A DNA stretch of 64,000 bases from Candidatus Hebobacterum abditum. Lineage in GTDB: Bacteria; Armatimonadota; Hebobacteria; Hebobacterales; Hebobacteraceae. The stretch lies in the NCBI GenBank assembly GCA_029821875.1, contig JALGXW010000004.1:62001-126000 (forward strand), in the 5' to 3' direction. Both the position numbers and the translations under genes were made by a program. Of the stretch, positions 7,504-16,726 are shown one piece after another (the first letter of the stretch is position 1; the number at the start of each line of letters is the position of its first letter). The notes below the pieces were generated by a model. That model saw only the letters and a list, made by a program, of their open reading frames with translations. It did no database searches and was not told the origin of the DNA.

Positions 7504-8316
7504 ATGAGGGCTCGACCAGTGAGCGCCGAACGGCGTCTCAGGAAGGTCATCAGTGCCTCCCGCCGCACGGAGCTGGTGGCACACTATCCAGACTACCTTG
7601 CGCGCCGCCTCCGTGAGCTTGACCCGGGGAACGTCCACACCGTCGTCGTATGGACAAAGGACCCCACCAACCTACTAGCCCACCGTGAACTCAGGGAGGT
7701 CCTCTCCCAAGTCGGACAGGTCTTCGTTCACTGGACCATCAGCGGGCTCGGGGGCACGTTCCTCGAGCCGAATGTGCCGCCGTCCGAGCATCAGCTCGCC
7801 CTCCTCGATCGCCTCGTCGACTACGTTGGCGATCCTCGTCGCATCCACTGGCGGTTCGATCCGCTTGTCTCGGCGAGCCAGGGAGAGCGTCGGACGAGCA
7901 ACATCAATCTGGACCTGTTTCGGTCGCTCGCCGAGGCAATGGGCCGGGCCGGCGTCCCCGTAGTCCGTACCTCCTTCGTCACCATCTACCGCAAGGTCGC
8001 CCAGCGTCTGGCGAAGAGGGGGATTGAGTTCGAGGAGTATCCTCCCGAGCGCCGGCGGAGCTTCCTCGCCCAGCTCGCAAGCACGGCCGACGAGATGGGA
8101 CTCGAGCTCGTTACCTGTTGCGAGCCCGGCTTCCCCATGGGGCGCTGCATTGACGGCGAGCTTCTGAGCAGGCTCCACCCGCGAGAGGAGCCGTGCAGAA
8201 TCGATCGCGCGCGCGGCCAGCGGAGGCTCTGCGGCTGCACCGCAAGCTTGGACGTCGGCCGCTACCTCCGTTGCCCCAACGGCTGTCTCTACTGCTACGC
8301 GCATCCGGCGGCGTGA
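7504..8316 (+). CDS. DUF1848 family protein
   Basis: A 270-residue cytoplasmic protein of the DUF1848 family. Family marks are VISASRRTELVAHYPDYL near the start, VVWTKDPTNLL, HWTISGLG and HWRFDPLV. The C-terminal cysteine cluster is CGCTASLDVGRYLRCPNGC followed by LYCYAH. The TIM-barrel-like fold and the cysteines have been read as distantly radical-SAM-like, but the function is not established. ATG 7504 is chosen; GTG 7519 is an alternative. The gene is followed 57 bases later by a zinc-ribbon protein and is not clearly in an operon with the S41 protease. Confidence 0.88.
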   Translation: MRARPVSAERRLRKVISASRRTELVAHYPDYLARRLRELDPGNVHTVVVWTKDPTNLLAHRELREVLSQVGQVFVHWTISGLGGTFLEPNVPPSEHQLALLDRLVDYVGDPRRIHWRFDPLVSASQGERRTSNINLDLFRSLAEAMGRAGVPVVRTSFVTIYRKVAQRLAKRGIEFEEYPPERRRSFLAQLASTADEMGLELVTCCEPGFPMGRCIDGELLSRLHPREEPCRIDRARGQRRLCGCTASLDVGRYLRCPNGCLYCYAHPAA

Positions 8317-8373
8317 GAGAAGCAGGGAACTGGCAGCCCGTTCCGGAAGGAGCGCTGCAAGAGGAGCCCTCGC

Positions 8374-8784
8374 ATGCGCCACTGTCCGCAGTGCCAGTTC
8401 GAGTATCGGCGAGATGTGTCCCGCTGCCCCGACTGCGGCGCGACGCTCAAGGACGGCCCGGCGCCCCCTCCGCCCGCTGTGGAGCAGGCGCTTACCTCAC
8501 CTGAGACCGAGGTCGTCCGGCTCTGTCGCGTGACTGATCCCAGTGAGGGGGATATACTTCGCGCGGCGCTCGCCGAGGCGGGCATTCTGGCAACTGTCCG
8601 CAGACACGGACCCATCACCGGAGAGCTCGGGCGTGTCACCGACGGGCTGACGGAAGACTATGCCTCCGTCTACGTCACCCGGAACCGACTCGAAGAGGCC
8701 CGCCGCGTGCTCGAGGCGGTCCAATCGGCCGAGGTTGAATGGCCGGAAGGTATGGAGCCGGACGACTCGACGGACGAGGTCTGA
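8374..8784 (+). CDS. zinc-ribbon protein with DUF2007-like signalling domain
   Basis: A 136-residue protein. Residues 3-24 form a zinc ribbon (CPQCQFEYRRDVSRCPDCG). A proline-rich linker follows, then a domain at about 45-118 (LCRVTDPSEGDILRAALAEAG and YASVYVTRNRLEEARRVL) like DUF2007, a putative signal-transducing domain of unknown ligand. The acidic tail (PDDSTDEV) is probably disordered. GGAGCGC lies upstream of the ATG with loose spacing. It is likely co-transcribed with the DUF1848 gene. Confidence 0.78.
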   Translation: MRHCPQCQFEYRRDVSRCPDCGATLKDGPAPPPPAVEQALTSPETEVVRLCRVTDPSEGDILRAALAEAGILATVRRHGPITGELGRVTDGLTEDYASVYVTRNRLEEARRVLEAVQSAEVEWPEGMEPDDSTDEV

Positions 8785-9062
8785 TAGCCCGCGCCGACTT
8801 GCCCCCTGCCGATCGCCGGTTGCGGTGGGGGGCCGCGCCACGCGGGAACTCCTCTGTGGGGCTGAGACAGCCGCTCCCCGTGCCTGAGAACCGCTGAGGG
8901 AAGTTTGGCCGGCCCGAGAACAGGACGTCTCCAAGGCGCGTCTAATAGATCAAGCAGGAGCGGGCATCTGGCCTGCCGGTTGAGTTCCCCCCTTCTGAGC
9001 TCCTGTCGAGCGCACTGCGCCTTGCGCAGCGCAGAGCCTTCCAGCATCACCGGAGGATGGAC

Positions 9063-12000
9063 ATGGGGCGAGCACAGCGGCGCATCTCCCTGTACGTCGT
9101 TCTTCTCCTCTCTCTCACGACCCCAGCGGCGGCCGACATGTGGATCGAGTTGGCCCCCATGCACTACGCGCGCGCCGAAGCGGGCGTTATCACATTCGAT
9201 GGGAAGGTGTGGGTCTTTGGCGGGAGGGACTATGGTCCTCCTGAAGTCTGGCACGACACTGTGGAAGTGTACGATCCGGCCACAGACACCTGGGCGATGA
9301 AGGCCCCCATGCCCCAGCCCCGAGCCAGCACCGCGGCAACCACGTACGACGGTAAGATCTACGTTTTCGGCGGAAACATCGGCGCCTCCAAGTACCGCAA
9401 CACATGGGTCTACGATCCCGGCGACGACACCTGGTCTACCGGCGCCGACATCCCCGGCCACTACAAGGACAAGGGCCGCACTGGCGCAATGGCCATCGAG
9501 GTAGACGACGAGATCTGGCTCATCGGGGGCTACGGTGGGTCCACGCCTCAGGAGTCCAGAGTCGACATCTACGACCCGGCCACGGACACCTGGCGTGACG
9601 GCCCGCCGCTCAATAGTCCTCTCCAGGGCTCAGGCGTCTTCGAGTACGAAGGTATCCTCTATGGCCTACTGACGATCCGCGACCCGCATGCCTATCCGCC
9701 CAAGAACGGCGGCGTCGAGATCTGCGACCCGTCGGACGTGTCGCCGAGCTGGAACGAGGTGTCCGTGTTCTACCCGGGGCGGTTTGCCGCGTGGGCTTTG
9801 CTCGGGGACAAGATCTATGGTATCGGCGGAAGCGACGGCGCGGTCAGTTACTACCACGACGTGCTAGTCTACGACATCGCCGGCAACTCCTGGTCCTACG
9901 CCGATCCCTCGCCGCCCGAGTACCCGGTCTCAGGAACCGGAGGCGGAGGAAGCGGGGCCGCGGTTATCGGAGACGCGATATATGTGCCGGGAGGGTTCTG
10001 GGGGAGCTCTCTCGCCCGCCTCCTCGCATACGTCCCCGGGCCGGCCAAGCCGCCCGTCTGGCCGCCTGTGGACGACTTCGAGTCGTATCCCGCGCCGCCC
10101 AGCCCCCCGTGGGAGCCGATCCACTGCAAACCAGGCTGGACAAGCTCCGACTCGTTCTATGGAGTGGGCTGGACCATCACCGATGACGGGGCCGACCCCG
10201 CGGGCCACAAGTATCTCCGCTTCTGGCCCTCGCCGTGGCCCGGCGGATACGACGCCGCGTCCAACTACGCCAGGTGGCACGTCCGATCGCCCACCACCAT
10301 CACTGATCTCGGTCTGGCGCTGGACTACATCGTGCAGGCGAACGCGGATGTGCAGGTGCTCATATCGGGCGACGGGACAAGCTGGACTGACGTCACTCAC
10401 CTGCTTGGCATTGAGCACTTCGACTCAGGGCCATTCCGCGAGGCGGTAGCTGACCTGTCATCGCTGATAGGCTCAGCAGGCATCACAACAGATGTGTACG
10501 TGGAGCTGCGGGCGGCCGCCTATGCGGGCATCAACTGGGTCGTCGGCATCGACCGCATTGAACTGCTCGTCAACGAACAGCCGCCGGTGCCGGGACTCGA
10601 CCTTCTCGCCTTCGAGTCCGACCGCGCCGGCAACCTCGACATCTGGACCATCTGGTCGGACGGAAGCAATCTCACCCAGATCACGACCGATCCGGCCCGC
10701 GACAGCGAGCCGGCCTGGTCTCCTGATGGCAGGAAGATCGCATTCTCCTCCCACCGGGCCGGCAATGGTGATGCCGACATCTGGGTGATCGATGCCGAAA
10801 CGCGAGAGCTCTGGCAGATCACGTCTGACGCCGCTGATGAGATCGCGGCCACCTGGTCTCCCGATGGCGCCAGGATCGCCTACTGGCACGACTACGCGTC
10901 AGTGCGCATCGTTGACGTCGCCGATCTGGGCAATCCGGGGACGCCGACGCTCTTGACTGAGAAGCATGCAACGACGCCCGACTGGTGCGTGAACGGTTAT
11001 GTCGCGTTCATGTCCAACCACGGGCACTGGGGCGTCTACAGCATCTGGGCGAAGAATCCCGACACGGGGCACGAGTACGAGGTGGTGCAGTACGTCGGTG
11101 GCGCGGGCGCCTACCATCCCTCCTGGTCATCAGACGGTCTGGAGCTCGCCTATGCCAATCTCCAGACTGGCAGCGCCAGCTCCCACAACGAGGACATCTT
11201 CGTGTCGCCCAAGGATGGTCCGCTCCCGAACCTCGGAGAGCAGATCACCTTCGACTCTGTCATCGGCAATACGGGGACAGCGGACCATCACCCCGACTGG
11301 TCGCCGTCGGGACGGTGGATCTACTTCACGAGGCTGGTGCACCAATCCCCGATCGAAGAGGCGGACATCTGGGTCGTCAACCGCGATGGGACCGGTCTGC
11401 GAAACGTCACGAACCGACCAGATGGCCGGGACACCTGGCCATCAGTCACGTCTGTGCAGTACGCGGATCCGTGTTGGGCAGAGAGCTTCGAGTATGAGGA
11501 CACGCCGCTGAACCACGGCTGGACAGTCTACTCGCCAGGCGCGAAAGGGACGCCCTACACCACGACGGAGCTGGCATCGGATGGGCTGAGGAGTCTCAGA
11601 TGCGAGGGCTACACGGACTCCCTCCATTATCGCTTCCCTGACGAGTTGGATGCCACGCGCGTCACCGCCAGATTCTACGACGACGGAGATTGGGGGTACC
11701 ACGATGAGGCGGTAGTTGCCACGTACTGGGACGATGACACCCAGTTTCTGGGACTGGGGAAGTACATGGGCCCCGGCAGTAACTACTACGTCTTCGACGG
11801 TACCGGGACCCACGGGACGCCTGTCCCCGTCTCTGTCGGATGGCACCTGTTCGAGTGGGTGCACGATGCTGGCAGCGTGCACCTGTACATAGACGGAGTG
11901 CATTGCGGCACCTATGCCGCTTCCACACTTAGTACAGTTGCCCTGGGAGCCGGCGAGGTGGGGATGTACGTCGACGACATGAAGGTCTACTGCACGCTCT

Positions 12001-13784
12001 ACGAGCCGTTCGATCAGGACCTGATAGCCTTCGAGTCCGACCGCTCCGGCAACTTCGACATCTGGACGATGTGGTCCGATGGGACCCACCTTACCCAGAT
12101 CACGACCGATCCGGCCGATGATCGCTATGCAGACTGGTCACCGGACGGGACCAAGATAGCATTCACCTCCCACCGGGCCGGCAATGGTGATGCCGACATC
12201 TGGGTGATCGATGCCGAAACGCGAGAGCTCTGGCAGATTACGTCTGACGCCGTCGATGAGATCGCGGCCACCTGGTCTCCCGATGGCGCCAGGATCGCCT
12301 ACTGGTACGACTACACGTTAGTGCGCATCGTTGACGTCTCCGATCTGGGCAGTCCCGGGACGCCGACGCTCTTGACTGAGAAGCACTCAATGGGGCCCGA
12401 CTGGTGTGTAAACGGGTACATCGCGTTCCAGTCGAACCACGGGCACTGGGGCGTCTACAGCATCTGGGCGAAGAACCCCGACACGGGACACGAGTACGAG
12501 GTGGTGCAGTACGTCGGCGGCGCGGGCGCCTACGATCCGGCCTGGTCGCCAGACGGGCTAGAAGTGGCCTATTCGAACCTCCAGAGCGGCAGCCCGAGCA
12601 TACACAACGACGACATCTATGTCGCTCCAAAAGACGGGCCCCTTCCCAACCTTGGGGAGCAGATCACCAGCGACTCCGTGGTCGCTCACGCGGGCGTTGG
12701 CGACACCAACTCGGCATGGTCTCCTTCAGGCGCTCGCATCTACTTCACGCGCTGGGTCTATGACCTCGGACAGCATGACATCTTCGTCGTGAACCGCGAT
12801 GGTACCGGCTTGAGGAACATAACGAACAGGCCGGAAGGTATCGATAGCTGGCCATCGGTGACGAGTCTGATCGAATACGAATGCCTCCCCGTCGAGATCG
12901 ACATCAAGCCGGGAAGCGAACACAATCCCGTCAATCCAAAGTCGCAGGGAGTCCTGCCGGTCGCCGTGTTCTCCTCCGAGAGCTTCGATGCGACCGACAT
13001 AGACGCGAGCACGGTCCTGCTCGCCGGCGCGCCGGTGGAGCAGAGCCCCGATGACGGGCGCTACCTTGTCCACGAGCAAGACGTGGACGGCGACGGCCTG
13101 ACGGACCTGATGCTCCACTTCGACACCGAAGGGTTGGATGAGGAAGAGCTGGCCACCGGCTGGGCCATGTTGGTCGGCAGCACGTACGGCGATATCTGCT
13201 TTGAAGGCCACGACAACGTCACCGTCGTGCCACACGACATCCCCAACGACCACTGGGCCATCGAGTACATCGCCGCCTGCATGAACGCCGATACCGTGTA
13301 TGGCTACGCTGACGGCACCTATCAGCCCACGTGGGACGTGGGTCGTGACCAGATGGCGGCATATGTGTCCCGCGCCACGGCCGGCGGTGATGACAGTGTG
13401 CCTGACGCGGTCGCCGACCCCACCTTCCCGGATGTGCCCGACGATCATTGGGCCTACAGCTACATCGAGTACGTGGTGAGCACAGAGATCGTCGAGGGCT
13501 ATCCCGATGGCGAGTACAAGCCGGCTGAAGTGGTCACCCGCGATCAGCTGGCAGTGTACATCGCGCGTGCGCGCGGATGGCTTGGGATAGAGGACCCGCT
13601 GGACACAGCGCCGGAGATCTTCCCTGATGTGCCGGCAGGCTATTGGGCCGGGGAGGCCATCGCTGCCTGTCTGAACCACGGCGTCGCAAAGGGGTACGAA
13701 GATGGTTCCTATCTCCCCGACGAGGCCGTGAGCCGGGACCAGATGGCAGCTTACATCTCGCGAGCCTTCGAGTTGTTGAACTAG
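9063..13784 (+). CDS. very large surface protein: Kelch repeats, two TolB-like propellers, three SLH domains
   Basis: A 1573-residue exported protein held at the surface by SLH domains. GGAGG at 9052-9056 is six bases before ATG 9063, so this start is preferred to ATG 9057. A signal peptide is followed by a Kelch propeller at about 20-325 (units like VEVYDPATDTW, KIYVFGG). A jelly-roll-like segment comes next. There are two TolB/WD40-like blocks (ESDRAGNLDIWTIWSDG, IDAETRELWQI) that are near copies, separated by a concanavalin-like segment. A domain beginning VEIDIKPGSEHNPVN follows at about 1277-1385, and then SLH domains at about 1395-1570 (DHWAIEYIAACMN, YPDGEYKPAEVVTRDQ). SLH domains bind pyruvylated or other cell-wall polymers. 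Confidence 0.9.
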   Translation: MGRAQRRISLYVVLLLSLTTPAAADMWIELAPMHYARAEAGVITFDGKVWVFGGRDYGPPEVWHDTVEVYDPATDTWAMKAPMPQPRASTAATTYDGKIYVFGGNIGASKYRNTWVYDPGDDTWSTGADIPGHYKDKGRTGAMAIEVDDEIWLIGGYGGSTPQESRVDIYDPATDTWRDGPPLNSPLQGSGVFEYEGILYGLLTIRDPHAYPPKNGGVEICDPSDVSPSWNEVSVFYPGRFAAWALLGDKIYGIGGSDGAVSYYHDVLVYDIAGNSWSYADPSPPEYPVSGTGGGGSGAAVIGDAIYVPGGFWGSSLARLLAYVPGPAKPPVWPPVDDFESYPAPPSPPWEPIHCKPGWTSSDSFYGVGWTITDDGADPAGHKYLRFWPSPWPGGYDAASNYARWHVRSPTTITDLGLALDYIVQANADVQVLISGDGTSWTDVTHLLGIEHFDSGPFREAVADLSSLIGSAGITTDVYVELRAAAYAGINWVVGIDRIELLVNEQPPVPGLDLLAFESDRAGNLDIWTIWSDGSNLTQITTDPARDSEPAWSPDGRKIAFSSHRAGNGDADIWVIDAETRELWQITSDAADEIAATWSPDGARIAYWHDYASVRIVDVADLGNPGTPTLLTEKHATTPDWCVNGYVAFMSNHGHWGVYSIWAKNPDTGHEYEVVQYVGGAGAYHPSWSSDGLELAYANLQTGSASSHNEDIFVSPKDGPLPNLGEQITFDSVIGNTGTADHHPDWSPSGRWIYFTRLVHQSPIEEADIWVVNRDGTGLRNVTNRPDGRDTWPSVTSVQYADPCWAESFEYEDTPLNHGWTVYSPGAKGTPYTTTELASDGLRSLRCEGYTDSLHYRFPDELDATRVTARFYDDGDWGYHDEAVVATYWDDDTQFLGLGKYMGPGSNYYVFDGTGTHGTPVPVSVGWHLFEWVHDAGSVHLYIDGVHCGTYAASTLSTVALGAGEVGMYVDDMKVYCTLYEPFDQDLIAFESDRSGNFDIWTMWSDGTHLTQITTDPADDRYADWSPDGTKIAFTSHRAGNGDADIWVIDAETRELWQITSDAVDEIAATWSPDGARIAYWYDYTLVRIVDVSDLGSPGTPTLLTEKHSMGPDWCVNGYIAFQSNHGHWGVYSIWAKNPDTGHEYEVVQYVGGAGAYDPAWSPDGLEVAYSNLQSGSPSIHNDDIYVAPKDGPLPNLGEQITSDSVVAHAGVGDTNSAWSPSGARIYFTRWVYDLGQHDIFVVNRDGTGLRNITNRPEGIDSWPSVTSLIEYECLPVEIDIKPGSEHNPVNPKSQGVLPVAVFSSESFDATDIDASTVLLAGAPVEQSPDDGRYLVHEQDVDGDGLTDLMLHFDTEGLDEEELATGWAMLVGSTYGDICFEGHDNVTVVPHDIPNDHWAIEYIAACMNADTVYGYADGTYQPTWDVGRDQMAAYVSRATAGGDDSVPDAVADPTFPDVPDDHWAYSYIEYVVSTEIVEGYPDGEYKPAEVVTRDQLAVYIARARGWLGIEDPLDTAPEIFPDVPAGYWAGEAIAACLNHGVAKGYEDGSYLPDEAVSRDQMAAYISRAFELLN
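10606..12868 (+). repeat. internal direct duplication of the TolB-like block
   Basis: Copy 1 (about 10606-11455) and copy 2 (about 12025-12868) are shifted by 1419 bases, or 473 codons, falling to 1413 near the end through a small deletion. The stretches 10751-10900 and 12170-12319 are almost identical in DNA. That points to a recent duplication or ongoing gene conversion. Confidence 0.9.
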
Positions 13785-13973
13785 CCCGTCAGGCGCTCGA
13801 TCACAGGCGAGGCCCGAGAACACGAGCGAGCTGATTTGGGGCTGACTGGACGGCGTTCGGCGGCACTCGCGCGCGGTCTGCAAGCGAGAGGCCAACTGCT
13901 GAGGGCGCGGCGACAGCGTATGCGACTTCGAGACCACGGCTGACCTAGAGGTGCATGCCCGGCTGGTGCATCC

Positions 13974-14423
13974 TCACCATGTGTTGTAGGCAGTGCCGCC
14001 GAGAGACGCCGGCGTGCTGCTGCTATGCACTGTACCGGTCGTGTTGTCGTAATTCCAGTCGGGTGCGGCGGTGAAGGGGTCCTTCGGTAGCTGACCGTCG
14101 CCGGTCAGGAGGTACGGGCCGTCGTAGGCGGTTCGATCCACCCAGCCACCGCGCCCGTCGAAGTTGGCGCTGATCGCAGCGCCGCTGGCCGCCATCACAT
14201 CCGACAGAGCAGGCGGCCAGGCGGCCGAAGTAGCCTCGAATCTCTCGATTCCGTCGCGAAGCTGCTTGAGATTGCCTCTCAGCTGTGCTTCCTTCGCTCT
14301 CCGGCGAGCCGCGGTAGCACGCGGGATCACGAGAATGCTCAGAATCGCTATTATCGTAACGACTATAAGCACCTCAATGAGCGTGAACCCGAAGCGGCGC
14401 CGGTTCACGGGCCACGAGGTCAC
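13974..14423 (-). CDS. type IV pilin/type II secretion pseudopilin (GspG-like)
   Basis: A 149-residue prepilin-like protein. The start is GTG 14423 with GAGAGG six bases before it. A short basic leader (VTSWPVNRRRFG) ends at the prepilin peptidase site G|FTLIEVL, followed by a hydrophobic helix (IVVTIIAILSILVIPRA). The mature head has an alpha-helical region (LRGNLKQLRDGIERF) and a GspG-like end (DGQLPKDPFTAAPDWNYD). It would be cleaved and methylated by a PilD-type peptidase and built into a pilus or pseudopilus. A GspF-like protein lies at 38274, far from here. The gene is divergent from the SIS-domain gene. Confidence 0.88.
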   Translation of the reverse strand: MTSWPVNRRRFGFTLIEVLIVVTIIAILSILVIPRATAARRRAKEAQLRGNLKQLRDGIERFEATSAAWPPALSDVMAASGAAISANFDGRGGWVDRTAYDGPYLLTGDGQLPKDPFTAAPDWNYDNTTGTVHSSSTPASLGGTAYNTW

Positions 14424-14595
14424 TGTTTGCCTCTCGTTACCGGTCCTACTGGTACTACTCCATGCTCGGCTAGCAAGCTGACAATGCCCAGGGCGCCCCT
14501 TTGGCATGCACGAGCGGCAAGATTCCCGTTCCGTCCCAAGGAGCCCGTATGGCCCGCCTGGAACTGATTGGGCAGCGTTTGTAGGCAATCGGCAC

Positions 14596-15147
14596 ATGGG
14601 ATTCGACGATTCTCTGAAGGCCATTCTCGAGGAACTGGAGGAGACGCTGGGGGGCGTCAGCGAGCGGCAAGTCGGTGCCCTCCAGGAGTTGCTCTCGGGG
14701 CCGAGGGCCGTCTTCGTCACGGGCGAGGGCCGCTCCGGTCTGGTGGCCCGGTGCTTCGCCATGCGGCTCATGCACCTCGGGGTGCCGGCGCACGTCGTGG
14801 GGGGCACCACGACGCCGGCCTTTGGCGAGGGCGATCTGCTGATCGCCGTGTCCGGCAGCGGCGAGACCGACCTCACCTGTGCGGTCGCGCGCCTGGCCAA
14901 GGAGGCCGGCGGCCGCGTCGCGGCCGTGACCGCTTCTGACAGATCTCCTCTCGCCAGCGCTGCCGATCTCGCGCTCGTCATCCCGGCCGCATACGGGTCC
15001 GGCGGGAAAGGGGCCTCGGCCCAGTACGGCCGGTCGCTCTTCGAGCAGGCGGCTCTCCTCGTGCTGGATGCCGTCGCCCTTCGGCTCCAGCGGGAGCTGG
15101 ACCAAGCAGCCGAGAAGATGGACACACGCCACGCGAACCTCGAATGA
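14596..15147 (+). CDS. hxlB: SIS-domain protein, 6-phospho-3-hexuloisomerase-like
   Basis: A 183-residue sugar-phosphate isomerase domain. It has GPRAVFVTGEGRSGLVARCFA, VSGSGETDLTCAVARLAKE and a C-terminal QYGRSLFEQAALLVLDAVA. The last motif is typical of 6-phospho-3-hexuloisomerase (PHI/HxlB), which interconverts hexulose 6-phosphate and fructose 6-phosphate in the ribulose monophosphate pathway. The length agrees with PHI. ATG 14596 is chosen because the family begins here; the Shine-Dalgarno is weak. No hexulose-phosphate synthase partner is adjacent, so the true substrate is open. A secreted protein gene starts 25 bases after it. Confidence 0.75.
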   Translation: MGFDDSLKAILEELEETLGGVSERQVGALQELLSGPRAVFVTGEGRSGLVARCFAMRLMHLGVPAHVVGGTTTPAFGEGDLLIAVSGSGETDLTCAVARLAKEAGGRVAAVTASDRSPLASAADLALVIPAAYGSGGKGASAQYGRSLFEQAALLVLDAVALRLQRELDQAAEKMDTRHANLE

Positions 15148-15172
15148 TCTGCCGAGCAACTGGGAGGGGAAG

Positions 15173-15757
15173 ATGCGCGCCCTGAGACTCCTCGCCTTCA
15201 GTCTCACCTGCACTGCACTTGTGGCTGCTCCGCCCCTCAGCCCGGCAGCCGAGATGAGGTCCTCCGGCGCGGCGCCACAGGTGACGATCAGCAACACCGG
15301 CATGGAGGGACTGTCGGAAGTGCAGGTTCAGGTGCACCTGGCGGGAGGGGCGGACTGGCGCGAGCTGGCCGATCTGGACGAGACCAAGCTCAGGGGGCAC
15401 GTCGAAGACCTCGTAAAGGGCACGCCCGGACTGGTCCTGATCGAAGGGCACGGCTCAGTCCGGGCTCCTCGCCTCCTGGTGATGGCCGTTGGTCACCTCA
15501 TTGCTGACCCAGAAGGGAACAAGGATACCTCGGCAACCAATCTCTCAATCAGCCTCAATCAGCCGGTGTCGGTCCGGCGCTCTCCGCCCTCTGGCAGGCC
15601 GATCCTGACCAGCGGCATGACCTGGCATAGGAGCATCCTCATCACTGGCCTGAACGACTCGATGCGCCAGCGTGTGGCCTACAAGCTGGCCTATCTGGTC
15701 GGGCAGTTCAAGGCCGAACATCTGAAGGCCAATCCTTCCGAAGCCGAAGAGGGGTAA
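15173..15757 (+). CDS. secreted protein of unknown function
   Basis: A 194-residue protein with a clear signal peptide (MRALRLLAFSLTCTALVAA, cleavage near SPA). GGGAGGGG lies just before the ATG. The mature part has a beta-rich segment (LSEVQVQVHLAGG), an acidic helix and an ending LAYLVGQFKAEHLKANPSE. I do not recognise a family. It sits 25 bases after the hexuloisomerase-like gene and is probably co-transcribed. Its last 50 bases overlap the convergent nucleotidyltransferase gene. Confidence 0.7.
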   Translation: MRALRLLAFSLTCTALVAAPPLSPAAEMRSSGAAPQVTISNTGMEGLSEVQVQVHLAGGADWRELADLDETKLRGHVEDLVKGTPGLVLIEGHGSVRAPRLLVMAVGHLIADPEGNKDTSATNLSISLNQPVSVRRSPPSGRPILTSGMTWHRSILITGLNDSMRQRVAYKLAYLVGQFKAEHLKANPSEAEEG

Positions 15758-16367
15758 CGTTCGCGTCGGCCTGGAGCACGAGCGACAGGAACCGATCCAG
15801 GGCCTTCTGCGGCACGCTGGTCTCCGCCGCCCGATGGCGGAAGTACGCCGCATCGAAGTTGGGCTCGAACGCGGGCGAGGCGGTGATCTCTCGCAGCTTC
15901 TCCCACCTCTCCATCAGGACCGAGACGAGCAGCGACTCCTCCAGTGGGATCACCGGCAGGCGCTGGTCACCGAGGGGGAAGAACGCGATCCGATCGCGGA
16001 ACCGAGAGAAGCGGCCGACGTAGTGTGAGTCCCCCGCCCGTATCTCGCAGTCGACACAGATGTCGACACGTGCCCCGCAGACCTCGTAGTGCCCCATCTT
16101 GCTCAGCCAGCCGCGGGCGTCCGTGTGGTGCGGTAGCGAGACCTGGTAGCTCGCGAGGGCGCGGGCCACCACACACTCATGCTCTTCGGGCACATCGACG
16201 TCGATGTCCTGCGGCACCACGTCGAAGCCGCGGAGCCGCTGCGCGACGCTCCCGCCCAGTGCCCATACCACTCCCGGTAGGGGCAAGGTGTCTGCAAGCA
16301 GGCACAGCGCCTCGCCGATGCTGGCCGGCAGCGGATATCTCGGAGTGATCCCTTCCTTGTCCGACAT
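15708..16367 (-). CDS. nucleotidyltransferase-fold protein
   Basis: A 219-residue protein with a minimal nucleotidyltransferase signature: VVWALGGSVAQRLRGFDVVPQDIDVDV at about 32-58 gives the GGS and the metal-binding D-x-D. A further acidic strand RVDICVD follows near 105. The family includes AbiEii-like and antibiotic-type transferases as well as proteins of unknown role. No HEPN or antitoxin gene is adjacent, so a toxin role is not supported. It overlaps the convergent secreted-protein gene by 50 bases. It follows rpmB on the same strand after a strong hairpin and so probably has its own transcript. Confidence 0.65.
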   Translation of the reverse strand: MSDKEGITPRYPLPASIGEALCLLADTLPLPGVVWALGGSVAQRLRGFDVVPQDIDVDVPEEHECVVARALASYQVSLPHHTDARGWLSKMGHYEVCGARVDICVDCEIRAGDSHYVGRFSRFRDRIAFFPLGDQRLPVIPLEESLLVSVLMERWEKLREITASPAFEPNFDAAYFRHRAAETSVPQKALDRFLSLVLQADANVTPLRLRKDWPSDVRP

Positions 16368-16449
16368 CGCAACGCGACTTCGGCGGAGTCGCGCGGTGAT
16401 CCTCCGTGGCCGTCAGTCATCTCATCGGCAGCAGCGCCGGCAGCCCAAC

Positions 16450-16482
16450 AGCGAAGGGCGGGGCCAGCGCCCGCCCTTCGCT
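16450..16482 (-). terminator. terminator-like hairpin after rpmB
   Basis: AGCGAAGGGCGGG and CCCGCCCTTCGCT form a perfect 13-bp stem with a 7-base loop, 10 bases after the rpmB stop. Only a short TGTT follows on the minus strand. Confidence 0.6.
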
Positions 16483-16492
16483 TCAAGACACC

Positions 16493-16726
16493 TCAGCTGC
16501 GGGGCCGCGCCACCCGGCCGGCCTTCAAGCACTTTGCGCAGACTCTGAGGCGGACGACGCGCCCGTTGACGGACGTTCTCACACTCTGTAGATTTGGCAA
16601 CTGCCGGCGCCTGGACCGCTTGACGACCCGGGAACCGACTCCCCCCTCCTTCTTGGGCTTGCCACGCCGTGAGATCTTCGAACCCGTCAGCGGCCCCTTG
16701 CCGCAGATAGTGCAGACTCGTGACAT
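16493..16726 (-). CDS. rpmB: 50S ribosomal protein L28
   Basis: A 77-residue protein of the bL28 family, part of the large ribosomal subunit. It shows the family start [20 protein letters not shown] and a basic core ([13 protein letters not shown]). The C-terminal [10 protein letters not shown], with CTIC, completes a four-cysteine zinc site (C+ form of L28). ATG 16726 has AAGGAG just before it; an in-frame upstream start would lengthen the protein without homology. The gene has a distant consensus promoter and a structured leader. The usual partner rpmG is not adjacent. Confidence 0.95.
   Translation of the reverse strand: MSRVCTICGKGPLTGSKISRRGKPKKEGGVGSRVVKRSRRRQLPNLQSVRTSVNGRVVRLRVCAKCLKAGRVARPRS

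Noticed and set aside
8785-9062. CTGAGA and CTGAG words with GGGG/CCCC, reminiscent of a TPP riboswitch
   Set aside because: The conserved THI-box order and stems do not fit; GGCTG-AGA-CAGCC is a plain small hairpin, and the downstream gene is a surface protein unrelated to thiamine.
12726-13937. 403-codon open frame antisense to the SLH region
   Set aside because: The plus-strand frame has clear SLH domains; the antisense frame is a product of GC-rich codon use and has no recognisable motif.
15708-16367. Toxin of an AbiE-like system
   Set aside because: The nucleotidyltransferase fold alone is not enough; no antitoxin or defence gene is next to it.
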